Assembly: GCF_006351965.1 (NCBI RefSeq)
Contig: NZ_CP040932.1
Location: forward strand, 3,224,001-3,288,000
DNA: 64,000 nt
Origin: Oceanicola sp. D3
GTDB lineage: Bacteria; Pseudomonadota; Alphaproteobacteria; Rhodobacterales; Rhodobacteraceae
Direction: 5' to 3'
Numbering within the stretch: the first letter of the stretch is position 1; every line of letters starts with the position of its first letter. Positions 54,214 through 63,409 of the stretch are shown piece after piece. The notes under the pieces were generated by a model. The model was not told the origin of the DNA. It ran no database searches and saw only the letters and a program-made list of their open reading frames with translations. Made by a program: the position numbers and the translations under genes.

Positions 54214-55245
54214 GTGACCACCAAGACCGAAGCCAAAGCCGACACGGCCCACCTGCCCCAGCTCACCCTCGCCCGCAATCCGGGGCTGGAGCTGGATATG
54301 GACTGGGTCATGCGGGCGCAGGCCAACACCTCCGCCATCGAGCGCCGCGCGGTTACGCTTCCGGGCCGCCGCTCGGTCAAAAAGGCGTTTCAAGCCGCAT
54401 GGCTCTGCAAGGCGATCACCCTGATCGACCTCACCACCCTGGCCGGGGATGACACCGTGGGCCGCGTCCGCCGCCTCTGCGCCAAGGCCCGCCAGCCGGT
54501 GCGCGCCGACCTGCTCAAGGCGCTCGGCATGGCACCCTCAAGTAGCGAAGCGGTAGGGCATGGAAAGGTGGGCATCACAACAGGCGCCGTCTGCGTTTAT
54601 CACGACATGGTCCCAACCGCCGTCGAGGCCCTGCGCGGCAGCAACATCCCCGTCGCCGCCGTCTCCACCGGCTTCCCCGCCGGGCTCTCCCCCTTCCATC
54701 TCCGCCTCGCCGAGATCGAGGAGAGCGTGAAGGCCGGGGCCGAAGAGATCGACATCGTCATCTCCCGCCGCCACGTGCTCACCGGCAACTGGCAGGCGCT
54801 CTACGACGAGATGCGCGCCTTCCGCGCCGCCTGCGGCCCGGCCCACGTCAAGGCAATCCTCGCCACCGGCGAGCTGGGCACGCTGCAAAACGTCGCCCGC
54901 GCCTCGCTGGTCTGCATGATGGCCGGGGCCGACTTCATCAAAACCTCAACGGGTAAAGAAAACATCAACGCCACCCTGCCCGTCAGCCTCGTGATGATCC
55001 GCGCCATCCGCGACTATTTCGAAGCCACCGGCCACCGCGTCGGCTACAAGCCCGCAGGCGGCATCTCCAAGGCGAAAGACGCGCTGCTCTATCTGGCGCT
55101 GCTCAAGGACGAACTCGGCCCCCGCTGGGTCCAGCCCGACCTCTTCCGCTTCGGCGCCTCCTCCCTGCTGGGCGACATCGAGCGCCAACTCGAACACCAC
55201 CTCACCGGCGCCTACTCGGCGTCCTACCGGCACGCGATGGGATGA
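54214..55245 (+). CDS. deoC: Deoxyribose-phosphate aldolase
   Basis: 343 residues from GTG 54214, with GAGGAGG 8 bases upstream. The Schiff-base lysine is K243 in ADFIKTSTGK; the acidic EEIDIVISR (about 177) and GYKPAGGIS complete the active site. It cleaves 2-deoxyribose 5-phosphate to acetaldehyde and glyceraldehyde 3-phosphate. The N-terminal ~45 residues extend beyond the short E. coli-type enzyme. The ALDH gene downstream could oxidise the acetaldehyde. Confidence 0.93.
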   Translation: MTTKTEAKADTAHLPQLTLARNPGLELDMDWVMRAQANTSAIERRAVTLPGRRSVKKAFQAAWLCKAITLIDLTTLAGDDTVGRVRRLCAKARQPVRADLLKALGMAPSSSEAVGHGKVGITTGAVCVYHDMVPTAVEALRGSNIPVAAVSTGFPAGLSPFHLRLAEIEESVKAGAEEIDIVISRRHVLTGNWQALYDEMRAFRAACGPAHVKAILATGELGTLQNVARASLVCMMAGADFIKTSTGKENINATLPVSLVMIRAIRDYFEATGHRVGYKPAGGISKAKDALLYLALLKDELGPRWVQPDLFRFGASSLLGDIERQLEHHLTGAYSASYRHAMG

Positions 55246-55291
55246 GCCTCCCCCATCCTCCCCGGACAAACGCTGTGGACCCGAACCCGTA

Positions 55292-55672
55292 ATGGACGAC
55301 GCCCCTGCACCATCGCCTCTGACCCACGATCAGGCCATCGTGGCGCGGGAGTTTGACCACATGACCAAATGGGCCGAACGGGAATGGCCCTTGCATTGGA
55401 GGCTTGAAAACGAGTTGCGAGACCTCGCCATTTCGCTCGACATGTTCCTGACTTTCCACGCAACCAAACTGGCCGAAACGGGTAATCTGGCAGCTTATGA
55501 TATCCACCCGACCTTCCTCCGCTTTGCCCTGCTCCGGGGTGTCCTGCAATCGGCCACCCACACGTCCTCCACACTGCGCGAGGCAGCCGGAATGAGCGTC
55601 CCGACGGAGACCAACGAGGATCTCTGCCGACAGCTCCGAGGATGCACCCAACGCCCAAAGGGAACCCCCTGA
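55292..55672 (+). CDS. Orphan hypothetical protein between deoC and the ALDH
   Basis: 126 residues, unrecognised. Mostly helical with no signal or membrane segment (FDHMTKWAEREWPLHWRLEN, RDLAISLDMFLTFHATKLAE). Its codons are less GC-rich at third positions than those of neighbours, hinting at acquisition. It sits 46 bp after deoC and 37 bp before the ALDH gene in the same direction. Confidence 0.6.
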   Translation: MDDAPAPSPLTHDQAIVAREFDHMTKWAEREWPLHWRLENELRDLAISLDMFLTFHATKLAETGNLAAYDIHPTFLRFALLRGVLQSATHTSSTLREAAGMSVPTETNEDLCRQLRGCTQRPKGTP

Positions 55673-55709
55673 CACGCCCGCGCGGCGCCGCAACGGAAAG
55701 ACTCACGAT

Positions 55710-58037
55710 ATGAACGTCCCCGAAATCTTCGAAACCCTCGCCTACGGCCCCGCCCCCGAGTCCGCCTCGGAGGCCTCTGCATGGCTGGAAAAGCACAACC
55801 GCAAGTTCGGCCACTTCATCGACGGGGCCTTCACCAAGCCCGCCAAAGGCTTCCCAACGAAGAACCCCGCCACCGGCGACAAGCTGGCAACGATTACCCA
55901 AGGCACCGCCAAGGACGTTGAGAAGGCCGTCAAAGCCGCCCGCAAGGCCCAGCCCAAATGGGCCGCCCTCACCGGCCATGAGCGCGCCAAGTATCTCTAC
56001 GCCCTCGCCCGCCTGCTGCAAAAGCACTCCCGCCTCTTCGCCGTGCTCGAAACGCTCGACAACGGCAAACCCATCCGCGAGTCCCGCGACATCGACGTGC
56101 CGCTCGCCCAGCGTCACTTCTACTACCACGCCGGCATGGCCCAACTGGCCCCGACCGAGCTGCCAGACCGCGCCCCCCTCGGCGTCGCTGGCCAGATCAT
56201 CCCGTGGAACTTCCCGCTCCTGATGCTCGCCTGGAAGGTCGCGCCCGCGTTAGCGATGGGCAACACCGTGGTGCTGAAACCCGCCGAATACACCTCCCTC
56301 ACCGCCCTCCTCTTCGCCGAAATCACGCAAGAGGCGGGCCTGCCGCCAGGCGTGCTCAACGTGGTCACTGGCGACGGCGCCACCGGCGAGGCCCTCGTGG
56401 CCGCGCCCGTCGACAAACTCGCCTTCACCGGCTCCACCGCCGTCGGCCGCCGCATCCGCGAGGCCACTGCAGGCCAGGGCATCCCCCTCACCCTCGAGCT
56501 GGGCGGCAAGAGCCCCTACATCGTCTTCGAAGACGCCGACATCGACTCCGCCGTCGAAGGCCTTGTCGATGCGATCTGGTTCAACCAGGGCCAGGTCTGC
56601 TGCGCTGGCTCGCGCCTTCTGGTGCAGGAGGGCATCGCCGACGCCTTCCACGCCAAGCTCAAGGCCCGGATGGACGGCCTGCGCATCGGAGACCCGCTCG
56701 ACAAGTGCATCGACGTGGGCGCGGTCGTCGACCCGACCCAGCTGAAAACCATCACCGAGATGGTCGCCGCCAACACCGAGGGCGAAACCTACGTGGCGAG
56801 CACCGACCTCCCGGAAGGCTGCTTCTACCCGCCCACCCTCATCACCGGCCTCGCCCCCTCGGCGACGCTGATGCAGGAAGAGATCTTCGGCCCCGTCCTC
56901 GTCTCCTGCACCTTCCGCACCCCCGACGAGGCGATCCAACTCGCCAACAACACCCGCTACGGCCTCGCCGCAACCCTCTGGTCCGAAAACATAAACCTCG
57001 CCCTCCACGTCGCCCCCCAACTGGCGGCAGGCGTGGTCTGGATCAACGGCACCAACATGTTCGACGCCGCCGCAGGCTTCGGCGGGGTCCGCGAATCCGG
57101 CTTCGGTCGCGAGGGCGGATGGGAGGGCCTGCTGGCCTACTCCAAACCCGCCAAAGCCCCGAAAAAAGCCACCACGCCCACCGCCTCCACCGGCAACGGC
57201 GCCCCCGCCGACCCGCTCGACCGCACAGCGAAAATGTACATCGGCGGCAAGCAGGCCCGGCCAGACTCCGGCTATTCCACCGCCATCCACGGCCCCAAGG
57301 GCGATCTGCTCGGCCATGTCGGCACAGGCTCCCGCAAAGACATCCGCAACGCCGTCGAAGCCGCCGCCAAAGCCACCGGCTGGGCCAAATCCTCCGCCCA
57401 CCTGCGCGCCCAAATCCTCTTCTACCTGGCCGAGAACCTCTCCGCCCGCAGCGCGGAATTCGCCAACCGGATCAAGGCCCTCACCGGCAAACCCGGCACC
57501 TCCGAGGTCGAGGCCGCAATCTCCCGCCTCTTCGCCTACGCCGCCTGGGCCGACAAGCTGGACGGCGCCGCCAAGCCCGTCCCCCTGCGCGGCACCGCGC
57601 TCGCCCTCAACGAGCCCTGCGGCGTGATCGGCGCGCTCTGCTCTCCCGCCCAGCCCCTCCTCGGTCTCGTCTCCGCCATCGGCCCCGCCATCGCGATGGG
57701 CAACCGCATCATCGCCTGCCCGTCTGAGCCCTTCCCGCTCATCGCCACCGATTTCTACCAACTGCTCGACACCTCCGATGTGCCCGGCGGTGTGGTCAAC
57801 ATCGTTACCGGCCCACACGCCGACCTCGCCAAAACCCTCGCCGAGCACATGGAAGTCGACAGCGTCTGGAACTTCTCCTCCCCAAGCCTCACCGCCGGGA
57901 TCGAAAAGGCCAGCGCGGGCAACCTCAAACGCACCCTCTCGCTCTTCCCCGACTGGACAGACCCGGCCACCGAGGGGCGCGAAATGCTGGCAGCCGCCAC
58001 CGAGATCAAAACCGTTTGGATCCCCTACGGCGTCTGA
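55710..58037 (+). CDS. ALDH16-type aldehyde dehydrogenase with a second degenerate ALDH domain
   Basis: 775 residues. The first domain (about 1-485) is a complete ALDH: IIPWNFPLLMLAWKVAP (Asn 167), LTLELGGKSPY (Glu 263) and the catalytic Cys in NQGQVCCAGSRL (297/298). After a linker rich in K, T and P (about 480-500), a second ALDH-like domain (505-775) has NAD-domain features (GVIGALCSPAQPLLGLVSAI) but no catalytic Cys or Glu. This is the layout of the ALDH16 family, whose bacterial members are active. Context with deoC suggests acetaldehyde or related aldehydes. Confidence 0.88.
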   Translation: MNVPEIFETLAYGPAPESASEASAWLEKHNRKFGHFIDGAFTKPAKGFPTKNPATGDKLATITQGTAKDVEKAVKAARKAQPKWAALTGHERAKYLYALARLLQKHSRLFAVLETLDNGKPIRESRDIDVPLAQRHFYYHAGMAQLAPTELPDRAPLGVAGQIIPWNFPLLMLAWKVAPALAMGNTVVLKPAEYTSLTALLFAEITQEAGLPPGVLNVVTGDGATGEALVAAPVDKLAFTGSTAVGRRIREATAGQGIPLTLELGGKSPYIVFEDADIDSAVEGLVDAIWFNQGQVCCAGSRLLVQEGIADAFHAKLKARMDGLRIGDPLDKCIDVGAVVDPTQLKTITEMVAANTEGETYVASTDLPEGCFYPPTLITGLAPSATLMQEEIFGPVLVSCTFRTPDEAIQLANNTRYGLAATLWSENINLALHVAPQLAAGVVWINGTNMFDAAAGFGGVRESGFGREGGWEGLLAYSKPAKAPKKATTPTASTGNGAPADPLDRTAKMYIGGKQARPDSGYSTAIHGPKGDLLGHVGTGSRKDIRNAVEAAAKATGWAKSSAHLRAQILFYLAENLSARSAEFANRIKALTGKPGTSEVEAAISRLFAYAAWADKLDGAAKPVPLRGTALALNEPCGVIGALCSPAQPLLGLVSAIGPAIAMGNRIIACPSEPFPLIATDFYQLLDTSDVPGGVVNIVTGPHADLAKTLAEHMEVDSVWNFSSPSLTAGIEKASAGNLKRTLSLFPDWTDPATEGREMLAAATEIKTVWIPYGV

Positions 58038-58057
58038 CACCTCCCCCGCAAAAGTCA

Positions 58058-58103
58058 TCCTCGGGCCCCGCCCCAACGTCATCCTCGGGCCCCGACCCGA
58101 GGA
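58058..58103. repeat. REP-like TCCTCGGG element, second locus
   Basis: A partial unit (58058-58070) and a full unit TCCTCGGG-CCCCGA-CCCGAGGA (58082-58103), each preceded by GTCA, follow the ALDH gene. Same family as 39504-39565, here as direct repeats. Confidence 0.7.
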
Positions 58104-58202
58104 TCTCCCCCCACACCAGCACCTCAAACATGCCGTGCGCCCCAAATCCGCAGCGTGCGGCCCGTTAACTTCTCGCCGTCTTGCAAAAACGCATAGGTAT
58201 GG

Positions 58203-58254
58203 GATGTGCATGGGTTGTGCATCACTTGTGGCCCGTTAACCTCTGCGGGTTAAC
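58203..58254. repeat. Dispersed ~50 bp element with TGTGCAT motifs, copy B
   Basis: Matches copy A at 17703-17733 over 31 bases with about four differences (two TGTGCAT units, then CATCACTTGTGGCCC). Its 3' part differs: GTTAACC (58235-58241) and GGTTAAC (58248-58254) form a hairpin. It ends 33 bp before the arylformamidase-like start and fills much of the 250 bp gap together with the REP units. Confidence 0.6.
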
Positions 58255-58287
58255 ACCCTCCGCACCCCGCCATACAGGCATTTCCGC

Positions 58288-59115
58288 ATGACCGACCCCA
58301 CAGCCTTCGACAACGCCCCTTTTATCCCGGAGGGGGCCAGCTATCCCGACCGTTGGGCCGAAGCTGCGCGTGATTACCGCTCTGTCGAAACCGCCCTCGG
58401 CCGCGCCCGCCTGAATGAGCCATACGGGGCGCATCCCTCTGAGAAGTATGATCTTTTCTTCCCAGCCACGGCGCAGCCCAAGGGCACCGTGATCTTCATT
58501 CACGGCGGCTTCTGGCGTGCCTTCACCCGCAGCGACTGGTCTCACCTCGCCGCCGGAGCCACCGCCCGAGGCTGGGCCGTGGCGATGCCCTCCTATCCTC
58601 TCTGCCCCGAGGTGAGCGTGGCCCAAATCACCGTTTCAATGGCAAAGGCCGTCAATGCCATTGCCCTGAAAACAAAGGGAAATATTGCCATCACCGGCCA
58701 TTCTGCAGGCGGCCATCTGGCCCTGCGCATGCTCGACCCGGCGCTCAACCTCGGCGCAGCCCGCGCTCGCATCACCCGCTGCCTGCCGATCTCCCCGCTG
58801 ACAGACCTGCGCCCCCTGCGGGAGGTTCCGCTGAACGACACGCTGCAACTCACTGAAACCGAGGCAAAATCCGAAAGCCCCGCCTTTCAGCCCGCCCCGT
58901 TAACCCCAGTCCACACCGTGGTCGGCGCCGCCGAACGGCCCTCGTTCATCGCCCAGGCCCACGCATTGCAATGGCCCGGCGCAGAGGTCACCGAGCTGCC
59001 CGATCTCCATCATTTCAACGTGATAGACTTTCTTCTTGATCCCGAGCACAGCCTCACAAAATGGCTGACAGACGAAGGGGCCGAGCCGCCAAACAGGCCC
59101 AACCCCTCCGCTTGA
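58288..59115 (+). CDS. Alpha/beta hydrolase, kynurenine formamidase-like
   Basis: 275 residues. Motifs: HGGFWRAFTRSDWSHLAAG (about 71-89, oxyanion HGGFW), the nucleophile elbow GHSAGGHLALRML (Ser about 137) and the catalytic His in LPDLHHFNVIDFLLD (about 235-249). This matches the arylformamidase/esterase group; kynurenine formamidase is plausible, but no other tryptophan-catabolism gene is nearby. Convergent with the caspase gene, 33 bp apart. Confidence 0.85.
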   Translation: MTDPTAFDNAPFIPEGASYPDRWAEAARDYRSVETALGRARLNEPYGAHPSEKYDLFFPATAQPKGTVIFIHGGFWRAFTRSDWSHLAAGATARGWAVAMPSYPLCPEVSVAQITVSMAKAVNAIALKTKGNIAITGHSAGGHLALRMLDPALNLGAARARITRCLPISPLTDLRPLREVPLNDTLQLTETEAKSESPAFQPAPLTPVHTVVGAAERPSFIAQAHALQWPGAEVTELPDLHHFNVIDFLLDPEHSLTKWLTDEGAEPPNRPNPSA

Positions 59116-59148
59116 TACCGCAGCCTTCAGGGCTCGGATTGCCACCAC

Positions 59149-61305
59149 TCAACCTTCACCCGGCACGGTATCAATCTCGAACTGCAGGATCACTGGCTCG
59201 GGGCCCTTCTTCTTGCCGCCGAGTGGGAGCGCAGCCCTTGTTTTCTGGCCAAAACCGGCCTCGTCGAGCAGCCCCTTGAAGCCCTCGGGCCCGGCGCTCA
59301 CAGCCCTTGTGCGCACCAGCGGGTTCTGCTGAAGAAAACTCAAATCCTCCACGTCGCTCTGCTCTCCCGCAGGCGACAGGATCACCACGAGACGGTCACG
59401 GCCGAAAGATTCATCGGATATTAACGACAGGTCTTCATTGTAGATCCCGCCGGGCTGCATCCGTCCCTTGCCCATGAATGTAATCGAATAGTCGGCCCCG
59501 ACATAGAGAACATTTATGTCCAAAGGCTGATCGGTGGTGTTTTCCACCCGCACGCCCACCGTGTCACCGGGGATCATCCGGGGCACGTTGCCGCTTTCCA
59601 TCGGGGCGCGGCTCTCTTCAATGATGACGCCCGCATCGGCGTCAAACCGGGCGCGGTGCAGCTCCACCGGCACGTTCAGCCCGTTGCCCACACTGGCCGC
59701 GCCAATGCGCAGCACGTTGAGCGCCTTGCCAATATGGGCAAACTGTTCGGCCATAACCTCGGCCAGCGCCTCGCCGTCCTTGTCGCCGGTGGATACGCTG
59801 GGCACGGTTGAGAAGTTCAGCACCGGCGGTTGCCCCTCGGTTTGCGCGGAGCGATCCGCCACCGGCACCGCGCCGGAGCCATCAAGGATCCAGATCGCAT
59901 CGGGGCGCGGGCTCTCGGGGATCACCGCCAGCCGAATGTCCGCCTCTTCCCCGGGCGCAACAAAGGTAAAGCGGCCACCAAGAAGTTGTTTTTCTGCAAT
60001 GGCTCGCGCCGCAGCGCGCATCGCCTCCTGCGCCGCACCCTCGCCCTCCGGCAGGGCCACCCGCAGCGTCAGGTCCACACCCGCGTCGATCTTGCGCAGG
60101 AAGGCTCCCCGCGGCACATCCTCCAGCGTCTTGCCCTCTTCCAAAACCGCAGTCGCCCCAAAGGTGCTCGCGGTCTCAACTGTCACATAACCTATTGCGT
60201 CATCAGTAGAATCCGCCGGTGAAGCCATCACCGCCAGCCGCTCGCCCTTGGCCAGCCCATGCAGGCTCCCGGCCTTCAGCCGCAGCTTCGTCTCACCCTT
60301 CTCCACCGGCCATTGCCGCACATCCGCCGTCTCGCCGGAGCCAAACACAACCCCGTCCAGATCGCCCTCAAACAGCGGCGTCGAGCGAGCGAGGTTCTTC
60401 ACCGAATACTTGCGCAGCACCTCCTGCCCAAGCTGGCGATAGGTGATCCCCGGACGTTCGGCCAATGTCTCGAAGAGCGTGTAGGTAAACACCCCCTGAA
60501 GCCGATCCTTGGTAGAGCGCGGCATCAGTTTTTCCGGTGTGGTTTCATTGGTTTGCGCCGCGAAGAAGGCCACAAAGCTGCCCTCCCCCTCCGCACGCTC
60601 CTCGCTCTCGGCAACCGGCGCATCTGCCCGGTCACGCGGGCTCTCCAGCCCCCGCGAGGCGCCCTCGGCATCCGTCATCGCCGCCTGCGGCACGCCCAGC
60701 GCCCCGGGCTCCAGCTTGCGCATCTTCTCCTCGTCCGCACCCGTTGGCGCGGCCCGTGTCACCGTGCCCGAGTGGCAGCTGTCAAACACCGCCCAAACGT
60801 CCACGCCCTTGGCCCGGAGCATCGCGATCAGCTCGCCAATCTCGTCATCGACCAGCGCGTTCTCAACCTCGCCCACCGAGTCATTCCACGGCCCGATGTC
60901 CACCGGCAGAAACAGCTCATCCAACCCGTCCAGCTCACTATCCGGGTCTTTGGCCGGCGCCTGCGAGCCGTGGCCGGAAAAGTGGAGATAGACAAAATCA
61001 CCCGGCTGCACCTTCTCGGCCAGCTCCTTGAAGGCATCGCGGATCGCCTGCAGCGTCGGCGCCTGCTTGCCCTCGATCCCATCCGCCAGCACCATCACAT
61101 CCTCGGCGTCAAACGGGATCGACTCATTGGTCAGCAGATAGGTCTGCACCAGATCAACGTCGTTCGCCGGGCCCTTGAGCCAAAATTTCTCATCCAGCGC
61201 CGGGTAGGTAGAGGCCCCGACCAGCAGCGCGTGGTTTTCCCGTGCAAGCGCCGGGAGAGCGGCCAGGGTGGCAACACCGGCAAGAAACAAAGCCTTGAGT
61301 TTCAT
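59149..61305 (-). CDS. Exported caspase-family (C14) protease, orthocaspase-like
   Basis: 718 residues. A signal peptide (KLKALFLAGVATLAALPALA) leads into a p20-like caspase fold: NHALLVGASTYPALD, catalytic His 112 in YLHFSGHGSQ and Cys 177 in VFDSCHSGT. The rest (about 330-718) is a beta-rich region with DUF4384-like character (RMIPGDTVGVRVENTTDQPL, YSITFMGKGRMQPGG). Such proteases cut after Arg/Lys in known orthocaspases; the target is unknown. Transcribed after the PPC-like secreted protein, 10 bp apart. Confidence 0.88.
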   Translation of the reverse strand: MKLKALFLAGVATLAALPALARENHALLVGASTYPALDEKFWLKGPANDVDLVQTYLLTNESIPFDAEDVMVLADGIEGKQAPTLQAIRDAFKELAEKVQPGDFVYLHFSGHGSQAPAKDPDSELDGLDELFLPVDIGPWNDSVGEVENALVDDEIGELIAMLRAKGVDVWAVFDSCHSGTVTRAAPTGADEEKMRKLEPGALGVPQAAMTDAEGASRGLESPRDRADAPVAESEERAEGEGSFVAFFAAQTNETTPEKLMPRSTKDRLQGVFTYTLFETLAERPGITYRQLGQEVLRKYSVKNLARSTPLFEGDLDGVVFGSGETADVRQWPVEKGETKLRLKAGSLHGLAKGERLAVMASPADSTDDAIGYVTVETASTFGATAVLEEGKTLEDVPRGAFLRKIDAGVDLTLRVALPEGEGAAQEAMRAAARAIAEKQLLGGRFTFVAPGEEADIRLAVIPESPRPDAIWILDGSGAVPVADRSAQTEGQPPVLNFSTVPSVSTGDKDGEALAEVMAEQFAHIGKALNVLRIGAASVGNGLNVPVELHRARFDADAGVIIEESRAPMESGNVPRMIPGDTVGVRVENTTDQPLDINVLYVGADYSITFMGKGRMQPGGIYNEDLSLISDESFGRDRLVVILSPAGEQSDVEDLSFLQQNPLVRTRAVSAGPEGFKGLLDEAGFGQKTRAALPLGGKKKGPEPVILQFEIDTVPGEG

Positions 61306-61315
61306 CGGTAAATCC

Positions 61316-61945
61316 TCAGTTCGTCATCAGCGAATATTGGTCGGTGGCAGCGCCCTTGTTCTCGACAAGCACGGTAAATTCCCCGCTCTCTGCCGGGCGC
61401 CAGCCGCAATAGGCCACCTCCGAAGGGTCGGTATCGGCGCACACCAGCATCCCTGCGGCGTCATAGACATAAAGGTTCAGATCCGCCTCGCGCCCGCCCT
61501 CCACATAGACCTCGGCATATTTGCCTCCATCGAAGGGGAAGGGCTGGTAGGTGTCTGTCTTGTTCCCTTCCAGCCGCGAGATCGAATAGACCGGCCCGGT
61601 TGATACACCCTTGGTGGCGGTGGCACGAATATCCGCGATCACCGCGCGCATCGCCTCATCCTCACCTGCGGCCATTTCCGCGGCATCCAGCATCTCTTCC
61701 CAGCCCATCGGGCTGGCACCGGTCACGGCTTTGCCCGCGCTCCCGGCCCGTGCCACGGCCTCCAGCGGCACCGCTTTTCGCAGCTGGGCCGCGGCGGCCA
61801 TCATCAACGGATCACGCCCCGCCCGGCCCGCCTCGAAGAGCGCGCGCGAGATCTCCATCGCGCGCAGTGGCGGCAGCTCGCCATCCGCCAGCACGGGGGC
61901 GGCAGAAAGCGCCAAGGACAGGGCCAGAAGGCTTGCACGCAACAT
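61316..61945 (-). CDS. Secreted protein with PPC-like C-terminal domain
   Basis: 209 residues. Signal peptide (LRASLLALSLALSAAPVLA), a helical middle region, and a C-terminal beta domain (about 115-209) with DTYQPFPFDGGKYAEVYVEG, DLNLYVYDAAGMLVCADTDP and SGEFTVLVENKG, typical of bacterial pre-peptidase C-terminal domains. First gene of an operon with the caspase-like protease, so it may act as its partner or inhibitor. Divergent from the S1C protease (173 bp). Confidence 0.8.
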   Translation of the reverse strand: MLRASLLALSLALSAAPVLADGELPPLRAMEISRALFEAGRAGRDPLMMAAAAQLRKAVPLEAVARAGSAGKAVTGASPMGWEEMLDAAEMAAGEDEAMRAVIADIRATATKGVSTGPVYSISRLEGNKTDTYQPFPFDGGKYAEVYVEGGREADLNLYVYDAAGMLVCADTDPSEVAYCGWRPAESGEFTVLVENKGAATDQYSLMTN

Positions 61946-62118
61946 CTATCGGGTCTCCAGCAAGAGCGTTGTTTTCGAGCCTCAGACTGCCCCGCCCGTG
62001 CCCCCCGATCAACTGCGCCGAGCTGAATTTCCCTTTCATGACCAGACTTGTCACGTGGCTTGGCGCAGGGCCGCTGCTAGCCATGGATCAAACGACACAT
62101 GCCTGAAGGACCACCCAA

Positions 62119-63408
62119 ATGCGCTCCCTCTTTCTCCCTTTCTTCCTCATCTTCATGGTCGCCCTGCCCGTTTCCGTCCGGGCCGGAGAGCTTGACCGCG
62201 CGATGGATGCCACGCTCATCGTCCGCTCCGCCGACGGGCACGAACGCTTCCTTGGTTCGGCCTTTCTGTGGCGCGATGGCACATGGGCGGTGACAAACGC
62301 CCATGTCGTTGGCCGCGCCCGCGAGGTCTATCTGGTCAGCGCCACGGGCGAGCGGCGAAAGGTGAAGGTGCTGGCCCGCGACGCGGTGCGCGATGTGGCC
62401 ATTCTCGCGGTCGACGGCGCCTTCGGGCCGGGGCTGGAGCCTGCGCCTGCGCCCGCCAGCCTAGGCACGCAGGTCTATGCGCTCGGGGCGCCGCTTGGCA
62501 TCGAGTTCACCCTGACACGGGGCGTCATCTCCGCCATGGCCCGCCAGGTTGAGGCAGCGGTGCCGATCCGGCTGGTGCAGCACGATGCGGCCGTCAATCC
62601 CGGCAGCTCGGGCGGCCCGCTGGTAAACGGCGCAGGGCAACTCCTTGGAATGAACAGCCAAATCGCCGATGGCTCCCGACATTACGTAGGCGTGGCCTAT
62701 GCCATCTCCGCCTCGGATCTCGACCGCATCGTGCCGCAACTGGTGGCAGGCACCTTGAAAGAGATGCCCACCCTCGGCCTTCAGGTCCGCCCGATAGACT
62801 CGGCACTTGCCGAGGCACTGGGCGTGCCCGCCAAGGGGGTTCTGGTCGATAGCGTGGCCGAGGCCTCCCCGGCAGACCGGGCCGGCATCCGGGCCGGTGA
62901 CGTGATTATCTCGGTCGCAGGGCGCGACGTTGCGCAGCCGGGCGATGTGGCCTTCGCGGTGGAAGCCGTGCTTGGCTCCGACGGGATCGCGGTGCACCTG
63001 CTGAGGGCTGGAGAGACCGTTCTGGCCACCATGCCGCTCGACCGTGCCGAGCACCTCGAAACCGCAGGCATAGATCGTGCCACCCTGCCCGCGGCCCGCC
63101 CCGCCTTCACCTTCTCCCGCCTTGGCGTGCGGCTCGCGGGGGCGGAGGTTACCTACATCTCTGAAAACTCGCCTGCCTATCTTGCGGGCCTCAGCCGGGG
63201 CGACGAGGTGCTCGCCGTCGATGGCAAACCCCTGAGCGAAATCGACGGCGGGCTCGCCGGGCTGCGGATCACCGAGCCGATGGTGCTTCTGGTACGCCAC
63301 GCCGAGGGCCGCACCGAGCATATCTATCTGGACCCGTGGGACAAAACCCCACGCCTTCGCCCCGTCGGCGGTGGCAACGTGCTTGACCCCGACGTGGTGG
63401 TGCTCTGA
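62119..63408 (+). CDS. S1C trypsin-like protease with two PDZ domains (DegP/HtrA-like)
   Basis: 429 residues. Signal peptide (about 1-22, ending VRA). The catalytic triad is visible: His 62 (VTNAHVVG), Asp 92 (RDVAILAV) and Ser 164 (NPGSSGGPL). PDZ domains follow at about 218-305 and 330-410 (GVRLAGAEVTYISENSPAYL). The protease domain is short for DegP, lacking a long LA loop. Periplasmic quality control or a signalling cut is likely. One base separates its stop from the response-regulator gene. Confidence 0.9.
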   Translation: MRSLFLPFFLIFMVALPVSVRAGELDRAMDATLIVRSADGHERFLGSAFLWRDGTWAVTNAHVVGRAREVYLVSATGERRKVKVLARDAVRDVAILAVDGAFGPGLEPAPAPASLGTQVYALGAPLGIEFTLTRGVISAMARQVEAAVPIRLVQHDAAVNPGSSGGPLVNGAGQLLGMNSQIADGSRHYVGVAYAISASDLDRIVPQLVAGTLKEMPTLGLQVRPIDSALAEALGVPAKGVLVDSVAEASPADRAGIRAGDVIISVAGRDVAQPGDVAFAVEAVLGSDGIAVHLLRAGETVLATMPLDRAEHLETAGIDRATLPAARPAFTFSRLGVRLAGAEVTYISENSPAYLAGLSRGDEVLAVDGKPLSEIDGGLAGLRITEPMVLLVRHAEGRTEHIYLDPWDKTPRLRPVGGGNVLDPDVVVL

Positions 63409-63409
63409 G

